Part shown: positions 24,801-34,762 of the stretch, piece by piece
Numbering within the stretch: the first letter of the stretch is position 1
How the letters are laid out: each line of letters starts with the position of its first letter
Source of the DNA: Thiothrix sp. UBA5583
GTDB taxonomy: Bacteria; Pseudomonadota; Gammaproteobacteria; Thiotrichales; Thiotrichaceae
Direction: 5' to 3'
Length of the DNA stretch: 64,000 nt
Assembly (NCBI GenBank): GCA_002425225.1
Contig: DILV01000031.1
Location: 155,894-219,893 of the forward strand
Notes under the pieces: generated by a model
The model's input: only the letters and a program-made list of their open reading frames with translations
Databases searched by the model: none
Told to the model about the DNA's origin: nothing
Program-made: the position numbers and the translations under genes

Positions 24801-25958
24801 ATGATTTTGAAACAACATATCTTTGAAAAATGTTTACGCCCGGTAATGCTGCAACTTGTTTTACTGTCTGCCTTGACAGGCTGCGGTGGTGGCGGTGGTC
24901 AGGTGGTTAATACCATAGAGCTACCGCAGAGTTCTTACCTTGATTTGTATTGTCCGAATGTCGGTATTGCTGCTGAGGAATGTATCCTGTTTGATCCTGA
25001 AAACCCTTTTGCGCGGGCTGCGATCACGGATGACACCAAATGGGATCTGGCCGATGCACTGTCTTCCCCAAAGGCAGAGTTCTACCTGTGGGCTACGGCT
25101 TTGGCGAAAAATCCTACTGGGGAAAACCAGTATTATACAGCGTTGTCGTTACATAAACTGTATACGCAAGGCGGGAGTGAGTTAGCCAAGGAACAGGCAA
25201 AGAAAGCGTATCAGTCCTTGCTGGATAATTACTTTACCTCACTCACGTATTATGAAGGTGCGCCTAAACTGGATTTTATTCCTGATACCAACTTCCGTTA
25301 TTCTGACTGGGGTTCAGGCACTGCCAATGCGGGTTGGGAGGGAGGCTATACCGGAGATGTCGATTTTACGCCGGTGTGGTATCTGCCGTCAGGTAGTGGT
25401 TGGGGTGCGCCAACGGCTACGCTGGCTTTCTATCAGTTTTCTGCCGGTTTCGCGGGCAATTATCAGAATCTGGTGTTCAAGGTAAAAAACCTGCCAACTG
25501 GCAATGTTTGGGTCAAGTTTGCCAGTGGTGGAGGGCCTGAACAGGAACTCAATTTTGATTTAGCAACGTATGCGACGGATATCCCCGGAACGACTGGTTG
25601 GAAACAGGTCACAATTCCTCTCTCTGGTTATGCGGGTCTAACTGCTTACACAGAGTTCGGGATTCACTCTGGCTGGGGAAATGGTGGAACCTTTCTTCTG
25701 ACCGACGTTGGTTTCACGGGTGATTCAACTGGTGGTGGGTTGGTTAATGATGTGGATGGCAATGGCACTGTTTACCTTTACCGGTCAGGCACTCAACTGT
25801 ACAGCCTTGATTTGAGAAATCTGGTCGGTCTCAATCTGCATAGTCCGGTCGGCCAGGGTTTGACACAGTTGTATTCTGATCAGACTGAGGCAATGAGTGC
25901 ACTGACTAGTTGGGGTTATAAATACGATCCAGCTTCAAAAACTGTCGAACGTCTTTGA
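24801..25958 (+). CDS. Lipoprotein with putative carbohydrate-binding domain
   Basis: 385 residues with a lipoprotein signal (LTGCGGGGG; Cys about 28). Residues about 45-150 are a helical segment, and about 150-300 form a beta-rich domain (FRYSDWGSGTANAG, NLVFKVKNLPTGNVWVKF, WKQVTIPLSGYAG, LTDVGFTGD) like the galactose-binding or ExoP-type modules of exo-glucanases. No catalytic motif is recognised. Lying between the barrel-glycosidase (20 bp upstream) and the phosphorylase-like gene, it may be a surface glycan-binding protein, a role filled by SusD/SGBP in Bacteroidetes. This is inference from context only. Confidence 0.6.
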   Translation: MILKQHIFEKCLRPVMLQLVLLSALTGCGGGGGQVVNTIELPQSSYLDLYCPNVGIAAEECILFDPENPFARAAITDDTKWDLADALSSPKAEFYLWATALAKNPTGENQYYTALSLHKLYTQGGSELAKEQAKKAYQSLLDNYFTSLTYYEGAPKLDFIPDTNFRYSDWGSGTANAGWEGGYTGDVDFTPVWYLPSGSGWGAPTATLAFYQFSAGFAGNYQNLVFKVKNLPTGNVWVKFASGGGPEQELNFDLATYATDIPGTTGWKQVTIPLSGYAGLTAYTEFGIHSGWGNGGTFLLTDVGFTGDSTGGGLVNDVDGNGTVYLYRSGTQLYSLDLRNLVGLNLHSPVGQGLTQLYSDQTEAMSALTSWGYKYDPASKTVERL

Positions 25959-26000
25959 TTTTAATTGTGTCGTGCTGTTGTGATGGGAGATTCTGTCCTG

Positions 26001-29000
26001 ATGAACATGCTGTTTTCACGCCCCGATGATCTGATCAGGTTGATAAGTGATGAAACAGGCAATGAGGTTGCCGGTTCATTTGTGGATCATGAGAACGAAC
26101 GTTTTTATGTCATACGCAATATTGACAGGATGCCTCCCTTTCTTATCAGCGTGGTGTCCCATAGTGACCATTGGTTGTTTGTTTCATCCAATGGGGGAGT
26201 GACGGCAGGGCGTGTTTCCCCTGAACTGGCGTTATTCCCCTATGTCGCGGCAGACAAGGTGCAGGACAGTGTTACCCATACCGGTAGCAAAACCCTGCTG
26301 CGCGTGTTCCATGGTCATTCAATGGCTGTCTGGGAACCGTTTAACCGCGAGCATGATGGAATTTACAGTGTACAGCGCAGCCTTTACAAAAATACTCTCG
26401 GTAACAAACTGTGTTTTGAGGAAACCAATGACGATCTGCAACTGACGTTCCGTTACACTTGGATGGTCAGTGACCGTTACGGATTTGTGCGTCAGTGCGA
26501 GTTGCTTAACCTGTCTGGCAAGCCGATTCAGGTGCAGATGCTGGACGGTTTGCAGAACCTGATGCCTGCCGGGTTGCCGCGTCAGGTGCAGACCAGCGCC
26601 AGCAATCTGGTGGATGCCTATAAATGGACAGAGCTGGATAGTAGCAGCGGAGTTGCTTGCTATTCCCTGTATTCCTGTATTACTGACAAGCCGGAACCAT
26701 GCGAATCGCTTCATGCCAACACGGTGTTTAGCTTGGGGCTGGAACAGTCGGTCATTCTGCTTTCCAACCGGCAACTGGATCATTTCAGGCAAGGCAGGCC
26801 ATTACAGCAGGAGGAACACACGCGCGGAATACGCGGTGCTTATTTCGTCAATAGTACGCTGCGGCTGCCTGCCTATGAGGGTAAGCGCTGGCAATTGGTC
26901 GCCAATGTACAGCAAAGTCAGGCACAGGTTGTCAATTTGTGTCACGCCTTATCCGACCGGGAATCAATGGCACGTGCTTTGCTTGATTCGGTCAGACGTG
27001 GTTCGGATGAGCTGCAACGCATCATGGCGGGAATGGATGCTTTCCAGACAACGGCTGAAGAAAATGTTAGCGTCCATCATTATGCCAATGTCCTGTTCAA
27101 TGGGATGAGGGGGGGCGTTTTCGATGACCAGTATCGTATCGATACGGCAGATTTCAGCGCAACAGTCAGGCATTTTAATCAGGAGGCTTATCACGCACAT
27201 GCTCCGTTGTTATCGGGTTTGCCGCCGAGACTGGCATTCCATGAGTTGTTTGCTCTAATACAGGCAACGGGCGATGCCCAACTGGAACGTCTGTGCCATG
27301 AATATTTGCCACTCACGTTCGGGCGGCGACATGGCGACCCTAGTCGTCCGTGGAATGAGTTTGCCATCCGCTTACGCAATGAAGAGGGCAAACGCCTGCT
27401 TTCTTATCAGGGCAACTGGCGGGACATTTTTCAGAATTGGGAGGCACTACTGTTCAGTTACCCCGAATTTGTGGAAAACAGTATCGCCCGTTTTGTGAAT
27501 GCCAGCACCATTGATGGTTACAATCCCTACCGCATTACTAAAGAAGGGATCGACTGGGAAATCGAAGACCCGGAAGATCCTTGGAGTTATATCGGTTACT
27601 GGGGCGACCACCAGATCATTTACCTGCTCAAGTTGCTGGAGCTTTCCAGAAATGTACACCCCGGCAGGCTCGCCAGTCTGCTGCGCCACCAGATTTTTTG
27701 TTACGCCAATGTTCCGTATCGCATCAAGCCATTTGCAGATTTGCTGAAAAATCCCAAAGACACGGTTGTCTATGATGGTGCGCTGGAACAACGGATCGGG
27801 CAGCGGGTGACTGCTATCGGTGCTGATGGCAAATTGTTGCTGGACGAAAATGATAAGGTCTATCTGGTCAATCTGGCGGAAAAGCTGCTGGTACCGTTAC
27901 TCAGCAAGCTGGGTAATCTGATACCCGGTGGCGGTATCTGGCTGAACACGCAACGACCCGAATGGAACGATGCAAACAATGCGCTGGTAGGGCAGGGGCT
28001 GTCGATGGTGACGCTGTATTATCTGCGTCGCTATGTATTGTTTCTGCAAGACCTGTTCCATACCAACTCTGCTGCTTTTCAGCTATCGGCTGAAGTCAGT
28101 GTCTGGTTGGCAGATACTGCCGCAATTGTGGGCGAAGCTGTCCTGCTTCCGCCGGAAAGCCTCAACACTCCCCGGCAACGTTTACTCATGCTAGAAAGTC
28201 TTGGCATGGCGGCTAGCCGCTACCGTGAAACAGTTTATCGACAGAGTTGTTTCAAGGATATGGTTTCCCAGGAAACCGTGGCGGTTATGCAACTGTTGAG
28301 CAATGCCCTGCATCTGATTGACGATAGCATCCGCAGCAATCGTCGGCAGGATGGCCTGTATCATGCCTACAATCTGCTGGAAATTCACGCTGATAGGCTG
28401 GATGTCGATTATTTGTACCCGATGCTGGAAGGTCAGGTTGCCGTGCTGAGTTCCGGTGCTATTGACCCTGCTTCAGCGGTCGACATGCTGGAATCCCTGT
28501 TCGCCTCGTCAATTTATCGTGCAGACCAGCAAACATTCATGCTGTACCCGGATCGGCAATTGCCAGGTTTTCTGGCAAAGAACCGTATCGAAGCTGCGCA
28601 GGTGCAAGGGCTGCCTGCCTTGCAGCAGCTACTGGATGACGGGGATGAAACCCTCCTGTTGCGCGATGCGGATGGTGTCTACCGTTTCAATGCCAACCTG
28701 ATTAACCGGGCAGCGCTGGATGCGCGTCTGGATAAACTGGCAGACAGATACGCTGATATTGGCGAGTTGCGTGCACCATTACACACCATCTACGAACAGG
28801 TTTTCCGGCATAAAGAATTTACCGGTCGTTCTGGCGGTATGTTCGGTTTTGAAGGGCTGGGTTGTATTTACTGGCACATGGTGTCCAAACTGTTGTTGGC
28901 AACCCAGGAAATGTTCTTTACAGCACTGGAGCAGCAGGCAGAGGTGAGTGTCGTCAGTCGTCTGGGTCAGCTTTACTACCGGGTGCGTGAAGGTATCGGC

Positions 29001-29498
29001 TTCAATAAATCCCCGGCGGAATACGGTGCATTCCCGACCGACCCCTACTCGCATACGCCCAAACATGCTGGTGCGCAGCAACCAGGCATGACCGGGCAGG
29101 TCAAAGAGGAGATTCTGACGCGCTTTGGCGAGCTGGGGTTGCGCATTGGTGAGGGCAAGGTGTCTTTCCAGCCCGGTCTGTTGCGTGCACGGGAATTTAT
29201 CGGACAGGCGAGGCACTTCCGTTACCTGGATGTGTCTGGTCGCTGGCAGGAACTGCTCGTACCAGCGCAGGGGCTTGCCTTTACTTGGTGTCAGGTGCCG
29301 ATCGTTTATCTGTTAGATGACGATGTGATGTCCTATGTGAAAGTGCAATGGTCAGATAGTCATACCTATCTGACCAATAGCTTGGAACTGTCTGCTGAAA
29401 TCAGTAGTGAAATTGTCCGGCGTACCGGCAATATCCATCAACTCACTGTCGTGCTGAATCGCCAGCAGATATATAAAGATTCGCTTACAACGGTATAA
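26001..29498 (+). CDS. Large glucan-phosphorylase-like protein
   Basis: About 1165 residues, no signal peptide, so cytoplasmic. The N-terminal half is beta-rich (GGVTAGRVSPELALFPY; LQLTFRYTWMVSDRYGFV), the centre is an alpha-helical barrel (YNPYRITKEGIDWEIEDPED; WSYIGYWGDHQIIYLLKLLE; IWLNTQRPEWNDANNALVG), and the end has FPTDPYSHTPKHAGAQQPG and GKVSFQPGLL. A beta-sandwich followed by an (alpha/alpha)6 barrel and a small C-terminal sheet is the GH94-related phosphorylase layout (GH94, GH149, GH161). In a laminarin locus a beta-1,3-glucan phosphorylase would fit, but I cannot confirm the family. ATG 26001 has GGGAG 11 bases upstream; ATG 25983 and TTG 25965 are alternatives. Confidence 0.6.
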   Translation: MNMLFSRPDDLIRLISDETGNEVAGSFVDHENERFYVIRNIDRMPPFLISVVSHSDHWLFVSSNGGVTAGRVSPELALFPYVAADKVQDSVTHTGSKTLLRVFHGHSMAVWEPFNREHDGIYSVQRSLYKNTLGNKLCFEETNDDLQLTFRYTWMVSDRYGFVRQCELLNLSGKPIQVQMLDGLQNLMPAGLPRQVQTSASNLVDAYKWTELDSSSGVACYSLYSCITDKPEPCESLHANTVFSLGLEQSVILLSNRQLDHFRQGRPLQQEEHTRGIRGAYFVNSTLRLPAYEGKRWQLVANVQQSQAQVVNLCHALSDRESMARALLDSVRRGSDELQRIMAGMDAFQTTAEENVSVHHYANVLFNGMRGGVFDDQYRIDTADFSATVRHFNQEAYHAHAPLLSGLPPRLAFHELFALIQATGDAQLERLCHEYLPLTFGRRHGDPSRPWNEFAIRLRNEEGKRLLSYQGNWRDIFQNWEALLFSYPEFVENSIARFVNASTIDGYNPYRITKEGIDWEIEDPEDPWSYIGYWGDHQIIYLLKLLELSRNVHPGRLASLLRHQIFCYANVPYRIKPFADLLKNPKDTVVYDGALEQRIGQRVTAIGADGKLLLDENDKVYLVNLAEKLLVPLLSKLGNLIPGGGIWLNTQRPEWNDANNALVGQGLSMVTLYYLRRYVLFLQDLFHTNSAAFQLSAEVSVWLADTAAIVGEAVLLPPESLNTPRQRLLMLESLGMAASRYRETVYRQSCFKDMVSQETVAVMQLLSNALHLIDDSIRSNRRQDGLYHAYNLLEIHADRLDVDYLYPMLEGQVAVLSSGAIDPASAVDMLESLFASSIYRADQQTFMLYPDRQLPGFLAKNRIEAAQVQGLPALQQLLDDGDETLLLRDADGVYRFNANLINRAALDARLDKLADRYADIGELRAPLHTIYEQVFRHKEFTGRSGGMFGFEGLGCIYWHMVSKLLLATQEMFFTALEQQAEVSVVSRLGQLYYRVREGIGFNKSPAEYGAFPTDPYSHTPKHAGAQQPGMTGQVKEEILTRFGELGLRIGEGKVSFQPGLLRAREFIGQARHFRYLDVSGRWQELLVPAQGLAFTWCQVPIVYLLDDDVMSYVKVQWSDSHTYLTNSLELSAEISSEIVRRTGNIHQLTVVLNRQQIYKDSLTTV

Positions 29499-29513
29499 CA
29501 AGAGTTCATTTTT

Positions 29514-30983
29514 ATGTCCAAACAGCCACCTGTGGTGGATATTGTCATTTTCGGGGGGCATGGTGATCTGGCATTGCGTAAAATCATGCCTGCCCTGTAT
29601 TTCCTGTTTTCCCAGAAATACATTGGTGTTGAAAGTCGCATCATTTCAACGGTGCGGCATCCGTTCAGTCAGACTGAGCACCGCAATCTGGTTCATCAGA
29701 AACTGCATGAATACTTGCCGCCCGGACATTGTTCAGAAGCGTACTGGCAGTCTTTTTCGGCACGCCTGACCTGCATCAGCATGGATATTACTGATGCGGG
29801 CAGTTACACCGAACTGGCAGGGTTATTACAGAAATTTCCAGAACGGGCACGCATTTATTATTTGTCCACGCCGTCTTCCCTGTTCGGCAATATTTGCACT
29901 GCGCTTGAACAGACAGGGCTGGTGACACCTGATAGTCGAGTTGTACTGGAAAAACCGATAGGCCATGACATGGCATCTTTCCGGCAGATTGATGATCTGG
30001 TGACAGCCGTTTTTCATGAAAGTCAGATATTCCGTATTGATCATTATCTGGGCAAGGATACCGTGCAGAACATACTGGCTCTACGCTTTTCCAACGCCAT
30101 TTTCAAACCGTTGTGGAATAGCCAGAATATTGACCATGTACAGATTACGGTAGCGGAAACGGTTGGGGTTGAAGGACGCTGGGGATACTACGAGCGTTAC
30201 GGTGCCATGCGGGATATGGTGCAAAACCACCTCATGCAGCTTCTCTGCCTGATTGCGATGGAGCCACCTGGCCATCTGGACAGTGACAGTGTGCGCAATG
30301 AGAAAGTCAAGGTGTTAAAAGCCCTGCGCAAAATGGACAAACGGGAAATTGCCGAGAAAACCGTGCGTGGTCAATACCGAAAAGGTGCGAGCAACGGTTT
30401 GCCTGTTCCCGGTTATCTGGAAGATGACACTGAACCGCATGTCAGTGATACCGAAACCTTTGTGGCAATCCGTGCCGATATAGACAACTGGACGTGGAGC
30501 GGAGTGCCTTTCTACCTGCGTACCGGCAAGCGGATGTCAGAGCGTTTTTCCGAAATTATTATCCAGTTCAAAAAAATTCCACATTCGGTATTTCCTGATA
30601 ATGGCAAACCGGTTGAACCCAACAAGTTGGTTATCCACCTGCAACCGGAAGAAAGCATCAAATTGTTGCTGATGAACAAAAAACCGGGGTTAACCAATGG
30701 TATGAGCTTGCGCCCGGTGGAACTGGAACTGAATGTCGCCGAAGATGACCCGCGTTCGCCCACTGCCTATGAACGGTTGCTGCTGGATGTGATCAACAAT
30801 GACCCGACCCTGTTCATGCGTCGCGATGAAGTCGAGGCCGCCTGGGAATGGGCTGACTACATCCTTAATCACTGGGAAGAAGACAGCATCCGGGTAAAAG
30901 GCTATACCGCCGGTACTGACGGTCCCAGCGCTGCGGTAGCACTGATAGAACGCGACGGACGCAGTTGGCATGAACATGGTTGA
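29514..30983 (+). CDS. zwf: Glucose-6-phosphate 1-dehydrogenase
   Basis: This 489-residue cytoplasmic enzyme oxidises glucose-6-phosphate to 6-phosphogluconolactone with NAD(P)+. The nucleotide loop GGHGDLALRKIMPAL replaces the common GASGDLAxRK with His, still within family variation. The substrate motif is RIDHYLGKDTVQN with the catalytic His downstream of Asp, and LEKPIGHDMASF and YLRTGKRM are also family segments. It starts the Entner-Doudoroff part of the operon: zwf-edd-eda-pgl, all gaps under 20 bp. It lies 15 bp after the phosphorylase-like gene, which ties glucan breakdown to this pathway. Confidence 0.96.
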   Translation: MSKQPPVVDIVIFGGHGDLALRKIMPALYFLFSQKYIGVESRIISTVRHPFSQTEHRNLVHQKLHEYLPPGHCSEAYWQSFSARLTCISMDITDAGSYTELAGLLQKFPERARIYYLSTPSSLFGNICTALEQTGLVTPDSRVVLEKPIGHDMASFRQIDDLVTAVFHESQIFRIDHYLGKDTVQNILALRFSNAIFKPLWNSQNIDHVQITVAETVGVEGRWGYYERYGAMRDMVQNHLMQLLCLIAMEPPGHLDSDSVRNEKVKVLKALRKMDKREIAEKTVRGQYRKGASNGLPVPGYLEDDTEPHVSDTETFVAIRADIDNWTWSGVPFYLRTGKRMSERFSEIIIQFKKIPHSVFPDNGKPVEPNKLVIHLQPEESIKLLLMNKKPGLTNGMSLRPVELELNVAEDDPRSPTAYERLLLDVINNDPTLFMRRDEVEAAWEWADYILNHWEEDSIRVKGYTAGTDGPSAAVALIERDGRSWHEHG

Positions 30984-30998
30984 AGGTTGGCAGGCATC

Positions 30999-32822
30999 AT
31001 GAACAGTGTGATCAGCAGCGTTACCCAACGCATTATTGAGCGCAGTAAACCCTACCGGCAAGTTTACCTGCAACGTCTGGATGAAGCCGCATCAAAAGGT
31101 GTGCAACGGCGAGTACTGGGGTGCAGCAACCTTGCGCACGGTTTTGCCGCCTGCCCCAATACCGACAAGGCAGTACTGGCGGCAGCGGATGCCCCCAATA
31201 TTGCGATTATCTCGGCTTACAATGACATGCTGTCTGCTCACCAGCCATTGCAGGCATACCCTGAGATAATCAAGCAGACCCTGCGGGAAGCGGGAGCCTG
31301 CGCCCAGTTTGCCGGTGGTGTTCCTGCCATGTGTGACGGTGTTACCCAGTCGCAGCCAGGTATGGAGCTGAGTCTGTTCAGTCGTGACTGTATTGCCCAG
31401 TCCACCGCTATTGCCCTAGCGCACAATATGTTTGATGGTGCGGCTTATCTCGGCGTATGTGACAAGATTGTGCCCGGTTTGCTGATTGGTGCACTCAGTT
31501 TCGGGCACTTGCCTGCGGTGTTCATTCCCGCCGGGCCGATGCTTTCTGGTATCAGCAATGCTGAGAAAGCGAGGGTAAGGCAGGATTTTGCCAGAGGACT
31601 CGTCGGTACTCAGGCATTGCTGCGCTCCGAGGCGGCTTCCTACCATAGTCCCGGAACATGCACTTTCTACGGTACGGCCAATAGTAACCAGATGCTCATG
31701 GAAATCATGGGGCTACACTTGCCTGGCTCGTCGTTCGTCAATGCTGGAACCTCACTGCGTGAATCGCTGACCCGTGCAGCGGCCAAACAGTTACATGTGC
31801 TGGTGAGCAATGACAGCAAAATCGGGGTTGGCAGGATGCTGGATGAAAAAAGTCTGGTCAATGCCATCATCGGGTTACTGGCGACTGGTGGCTCTAGCAA
31901 CCATACCCTGCATCTGGTGGCGATGGCGCGCGCTGCGGGCATTGTCATCAACTGGCAGGATTTTCATGACCTGTCTGAAGTGATTCCGCTGCTGACCCGC
32001 ATGTACCCCAATGGTGACGCTGATGTAAACCACTTTCACGCAGCAGGCGGGATGCCGGTCGTGATCAGGGAATTGCTGGAAAACGGCCTGTTACACCAGG
32101 ATGTGGATACCATTATGGGTAAAGGGCTGGAACACTACACCCGCTTGCCGCTGCTGGAAAATGGTCAACTGGTTTGGGTGGAAGCTGCCATGCAGGACTC
32201 ATGCAGGCATATCGTCAGTAGTGTTGCGAGGCCTTTTTCCACACACGGTGGTTTAAGCATTCTGGGGGGGAATATCGGCAAAAGCGTCATCAAAACGTCA
32301 GCACTCAAGCCGGAACATTATTTTATCGAAGCACCTGCCGAGGTATTTGACTCACAGGAAGCCTTGCAGATTGCCTACAAACAGGGTTTGCTCAACAAGG
32401 ACTTTATTGCCGTGATCCGTTATCAGGGACCCAAAGCCAACGGAATGCCGGAACTGCACGGTTTGTTGCCAGCTTTGGGAGCTTTACAGGATGAAGGCTT
32501 TCGGGTTGCCATCATTACTGATGGACGCATGTCAGGCGCATCCGGCAAGGTGGCCTCTGCCATTCACATGACGCCGGAAGCCAGTGAAGGCGGGGTATTG
32601 GCAAAAATCAGGACAGGTGATCCGATCCGCATGGATATTGCCCGTGGTACAGTTGAATTGTTGCTGGATGCGGAAACGCTGGCGCAGCGTGAAACAAGCC
32701 CGTCGGACTTGTCCCACCATCAATTCGCGATGGGGCGGGAATTGTTCGGCATGTTTCGGAACATTGTCTCCGGGGCGGAACAGGGTGCAAGCCTATTCAC
32801 TTTGCCGGGGCAGGAGGTATAG
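30999..32822 (+). CDS. edd: Phosphogluconate dehydratase
   Basis: 6-phosphogluconate is dehydrated to 2-keto-3-deoxy-6-phosphogluconate. About 607 residues of the IlvD/Edd family: [55 protein letters not shown] and [13 protein letters not shown] give the three cysteines typical of Fe-S cluster binding (in CDG, CDK and TCT). ATG 30999 was chosen over an in-frame TTG at 30987; the family N-terminus ([13 protein letters not shown]) starts there. It is 2 bp from eda. Confidence 0.96.
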   Translation: MNSVISSVTQRIIERSKPYRQVYLQRLDEAASKGVQRRVLGCSNLAHGFAACPNTDKAVLAAADAPNIAIISAYNDMLSAHQPLQAYPEIIKQTLREAGACAQFAGGVPAMCDGVTQSQPGMELSLFSRDCIAQSTAIALAHNMFDGAAYLGVCDKIVPGLLIGALSFGHLPAVFIPAGPMLSGISNAEKARVRQDFARGLVGTQALLRSEAASYHSPGTCTFYGTANSNQMLMEIMGLHLPGSSFVNAGTSLRESLTRAAAKQLHVLVSNDSKIGVGRMLDEKSLVNAIIGLLATGGSSNHTLHLVAMARAAGIVINWQDFHDLSEVIPLLTRMYPNGDADVNHFHAAGGMPVVIRELLENGLLHQDVDTIMGKGLEHYTRLPLLENGQLVWVEAAMQDSCRHIVSSVARPFSTHGGLSILGGNIGKSVIKTSALKPEHYFIEAPAEVFDSQEALQIAYKQGLLNKDFIAVIRYQGPKANGMPELHGLLPALGALQDEGFRVAIITDGRMSGASGKVASAIHMTPEASEGGVLAKIRTGDPIRMDIARGTVELLLDAETLAQRETSPSDLSHHQFAMGRELFGMFRNIVSGAEQGASLFTLPGQEV

Positions 32823-32824
32823 AG

Positions 32825-33457
32825 ATGTTAACAACGGAAGACATCATGCGGGTTTCACCCATCATTCCGGTGATTGCCATTGATGATGCAGGCAAAGCCG
32901 TTGAGCTGGCTCATGCTCTGTCAGAGGGTGGAGTGCGCATTATCGAAGTGACCTTGCGTACTCCAGCGGCACTGGCTGCCATTGACGCTGTAGCAGAAAA
33001 CCTGCCAGCTGTTGTCGTGGGTGCAGGAACGGTCATCAATTCCCGGCATTTGCAATCTGTCAGGGATGCGGGGGCGCAATTCGCCATTAGCCCCGGCAGT
33101 ACTCCAGCCCTGCTGGAGGCCGCCAGAAATATGGCATTTCCCTTGTTGCCCGGTGTTGCTACCGCTTCCGAGATCATGCAGGGGCTGGAGCTGGGCTATC
33201 AGCATTTCAAACTTTTTCCTGCCAGTATCGCTGGAGGTATCGGAGCGTTGCGAGCATTTGCTGGGCCTTTTCAGGGTGTGCGTTTTTGTCCAACAGGCGG
33301 TATCAACGCTGACAACTTTCTGGGTTATTTGCAGTTGCCAAACGTCCCTTGTATTGGGGGTAGCTGGATTGCTCCACTTGAGCTGGTCAACACGGGAAGG
33401 TTTGCTGACATTACCCGGCTGACAATCGAGGCAATGAGTCTTTATAACGCCAAGTGA
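32825..33457 (+). CDS. eda: KDPG aldolase
   Basis: Cleaves 2-keto-3-deoxy-6-phosphogluconate to pyruvate and glyceraldehyde-3-phosphate. The 210-residue class I aldolase shows the catalytic Glu41 (IIEVTLRTPAAL) and Schiff-base Lys129 (YQHFKLFPAS), with the phosphate site in RFCPTGGIN. It directly follows edd, and its stop overlaps a possible GTG of pgl. Trimeric cytoplasmic enzyme by family. Confidence 0.96.
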   Translation: MLTTEDIMRVSPIIPVIAIDDAGKAVELAHALSEGGVRIIEVTLRTPAALAAIDAVAENLPAVVVGAGTVINSRHLQSVRDAGAQFAISPGSTPALLEAARNMAFPLLPGVATASEIMQGLELGYQHFKLFPASIAGGIGALRAFAGPFQGVRFCPTGGINADNFLGYLQLPNVPCIGGSWIAPLELVNTGRFADITRLTIEAMSLYNAK

Positions 33458-33465
33458 AGGAAATC

Positions 33466-34167
33466 ATGAGTGCCATGTTATCTGAGGACAAGGCAGGCAA
33501 CTGGCAGATTTTCCCCGATGCCGAGGCAGTAGCCAAGGCAGCCCTCCACCTCATTCTGCAAGCAGCGGAACAAGCCATTGCCAGCGAGGGTATATTCCGT
33601 ATCGTGCTGGCAGGAGGTACGACACCGGAAAAGGTTTACCGCTTGCTGGTCGGGCAGGCATGTGACTGGCAGCGCTGGCAGCTCTATCTGGGCGATGAGC
33701 GATGTTTGGCGCAAGATGACCCGGAACGCAACAGCGTCATGATCCGCCAGTGTCTGTTGGACAAGGTAGGTATTCCGCCGGAAAACATTCATTTCATTCC
33801 CGCAGAACTGGGGGCAGAAGCCGCCGCTGCCACATATGCCGCACAGTTTACCGACAAATTGCCGTTTCATCTGGTCATGTTGGGCATGGGGGAGGATGGT
33901 CATACCGCCAGTTTGTTTCCCGGTCATGTGCATAACCAGCAGGAATTGGTACATGCAGTGCACAATGCACCGAAACCACCGCCGGAGCGTGTTTCCCTTA
34001 GCCAGTATTGTCTGAGCCAGACTCAACGTCTGCTTGTACTGGTGACAGGCGTCGGCAAGCATGATGCGGTAAAACAGTGGCAGGCGGGGCATGATTTGCC
34101 CGTGGCACGCATTACTTCATACCAGCAAACAGACATCCTGCTGGATAAAGCCGCTGCTGGTGCTTGA
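33466..34167 (+). CDS. pgl: 6-phosphogluconolactonase
   Basis: Hydrolyses 6-phosphogluconolactone to 6-phosphogluconate, between Zwf and Edd. The 233 residues are of the DevB/Pgl type: LAGGTTPEKVYRLL, LYLGDERCLAQDDPERNS, LGMGEDGHTASLFPGH and RVSLS. ATG 33466 has AAGGAA just upstream; GTG 33454 overlapping the eda stop is an alternative. It is the last gene of the operon; no clear terminator is visible in the short gap to the convergent DUF2062 gene. Confidence 0.94.
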   Translation: MSAMLSEDKAGNWQIFPDAEAVAKAALHLILQAAEQAIASEGIFRIVLAGGTTPEKVYRLLVGQACDWQRWQLYLGDERCLAQDDPERNSVMIRQCLLDKVGIPPENIHFIPAELGAEAAAATYAAQFTDKLPFHLVMLGMGEDGHTASLFPGHVHNQQELVHAVHNAPKPPPERVSLSQYCLSQTQRLLVLVTGVGKHDAVKQWQAGHDLPVARITSYQQTDILLDKAAAGA

Positions 34168-34178
34168 AAATGGCGTGT

Positions 34179-34709
34179 TTACTTGTCTTGCGGGTGTTTG
34201 TGGCGCTTGCTGCGTTCTTTGAGGTGTTGCAGGATATGCAGACGCCACAGCCAGTGAATACCGTAATAACCCAACAAGGCTGACAGCACCGCCATCATAA
34301 AAATGCCCAGCCCCAACGGTTTCCAGATCAGCAGAAATCCGTGTTGCAACCATTCAATACTGGGTTCAAAATTGAAGCCTGCGGGTGGATGCCCGACTAC
34401 AGCCGCTCCTACTTCATAAGCAAAATAAAGCATGGGTGGCATGGTGAAAGGGTTGCTCACAAACACCAGAGAAACCGCTATTGGCAGATTTGCGCGGAAA
34501 TATACCGATAGCAACGCAGCAATCACCGACTGGAAAGGAACAGGGAGCCACATGGCAAACAACCCGATGGCAAAAGCAGATGCCACATTGCGCCGGTTCA
34601 GATGCCACAGGCAGGGTAAATGTAGTGCGTCCCCAAGAAATTGAAGGTGTTTGTGCTGTTTAAGCTTTTCGTGGTCAGGAGCAAGTCTGCGCAGAAACTT
34701 TTTGGGCAT
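34179..34709 (-). CDS. DUF2062 membrane protein
   Basis: 176 residues with basic ends (KKFLRRLAPDHEKL; LKERSKRHKH) and about three membrane helices (around 43-70, 72-100 and 125-155). The motif FAMWLPVPFQSVIAALL then RANLPIAVSLVFVSNPFTMPPMLYFAY matches DUF2062, whose conserved 'P.P.Q...A......R.N......V.NP.T..P.Y' core is complete. Function unknown; the family often lies near comEC or lpxK-type envelope genes, as here. It is divergent from comEC with about 53 bp between starts. Confidence 0.88.
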   Translation of the reverse strand: MPKKFLRRLAPDHEKLKQHKHLQFLGDALHLPCLWHLNRRNVASAFAIGLFAMWLPVPFQSVIAALLSVYFRANLPIAVSLVFVSNPFTMPPMLYFAYEVGAAVVGHPPAGFNFEPSIEWLQHGFLLIWKPLGLGIFMMAVLSALLGYYGIHWLWRLHILQHLKERSKRHKHPQDK

Positions 34710-34762
34710 AAATCCAGTTCGGCACGGTTTGGACGTGCGGCATTATCCACGGTTTTTTCATC

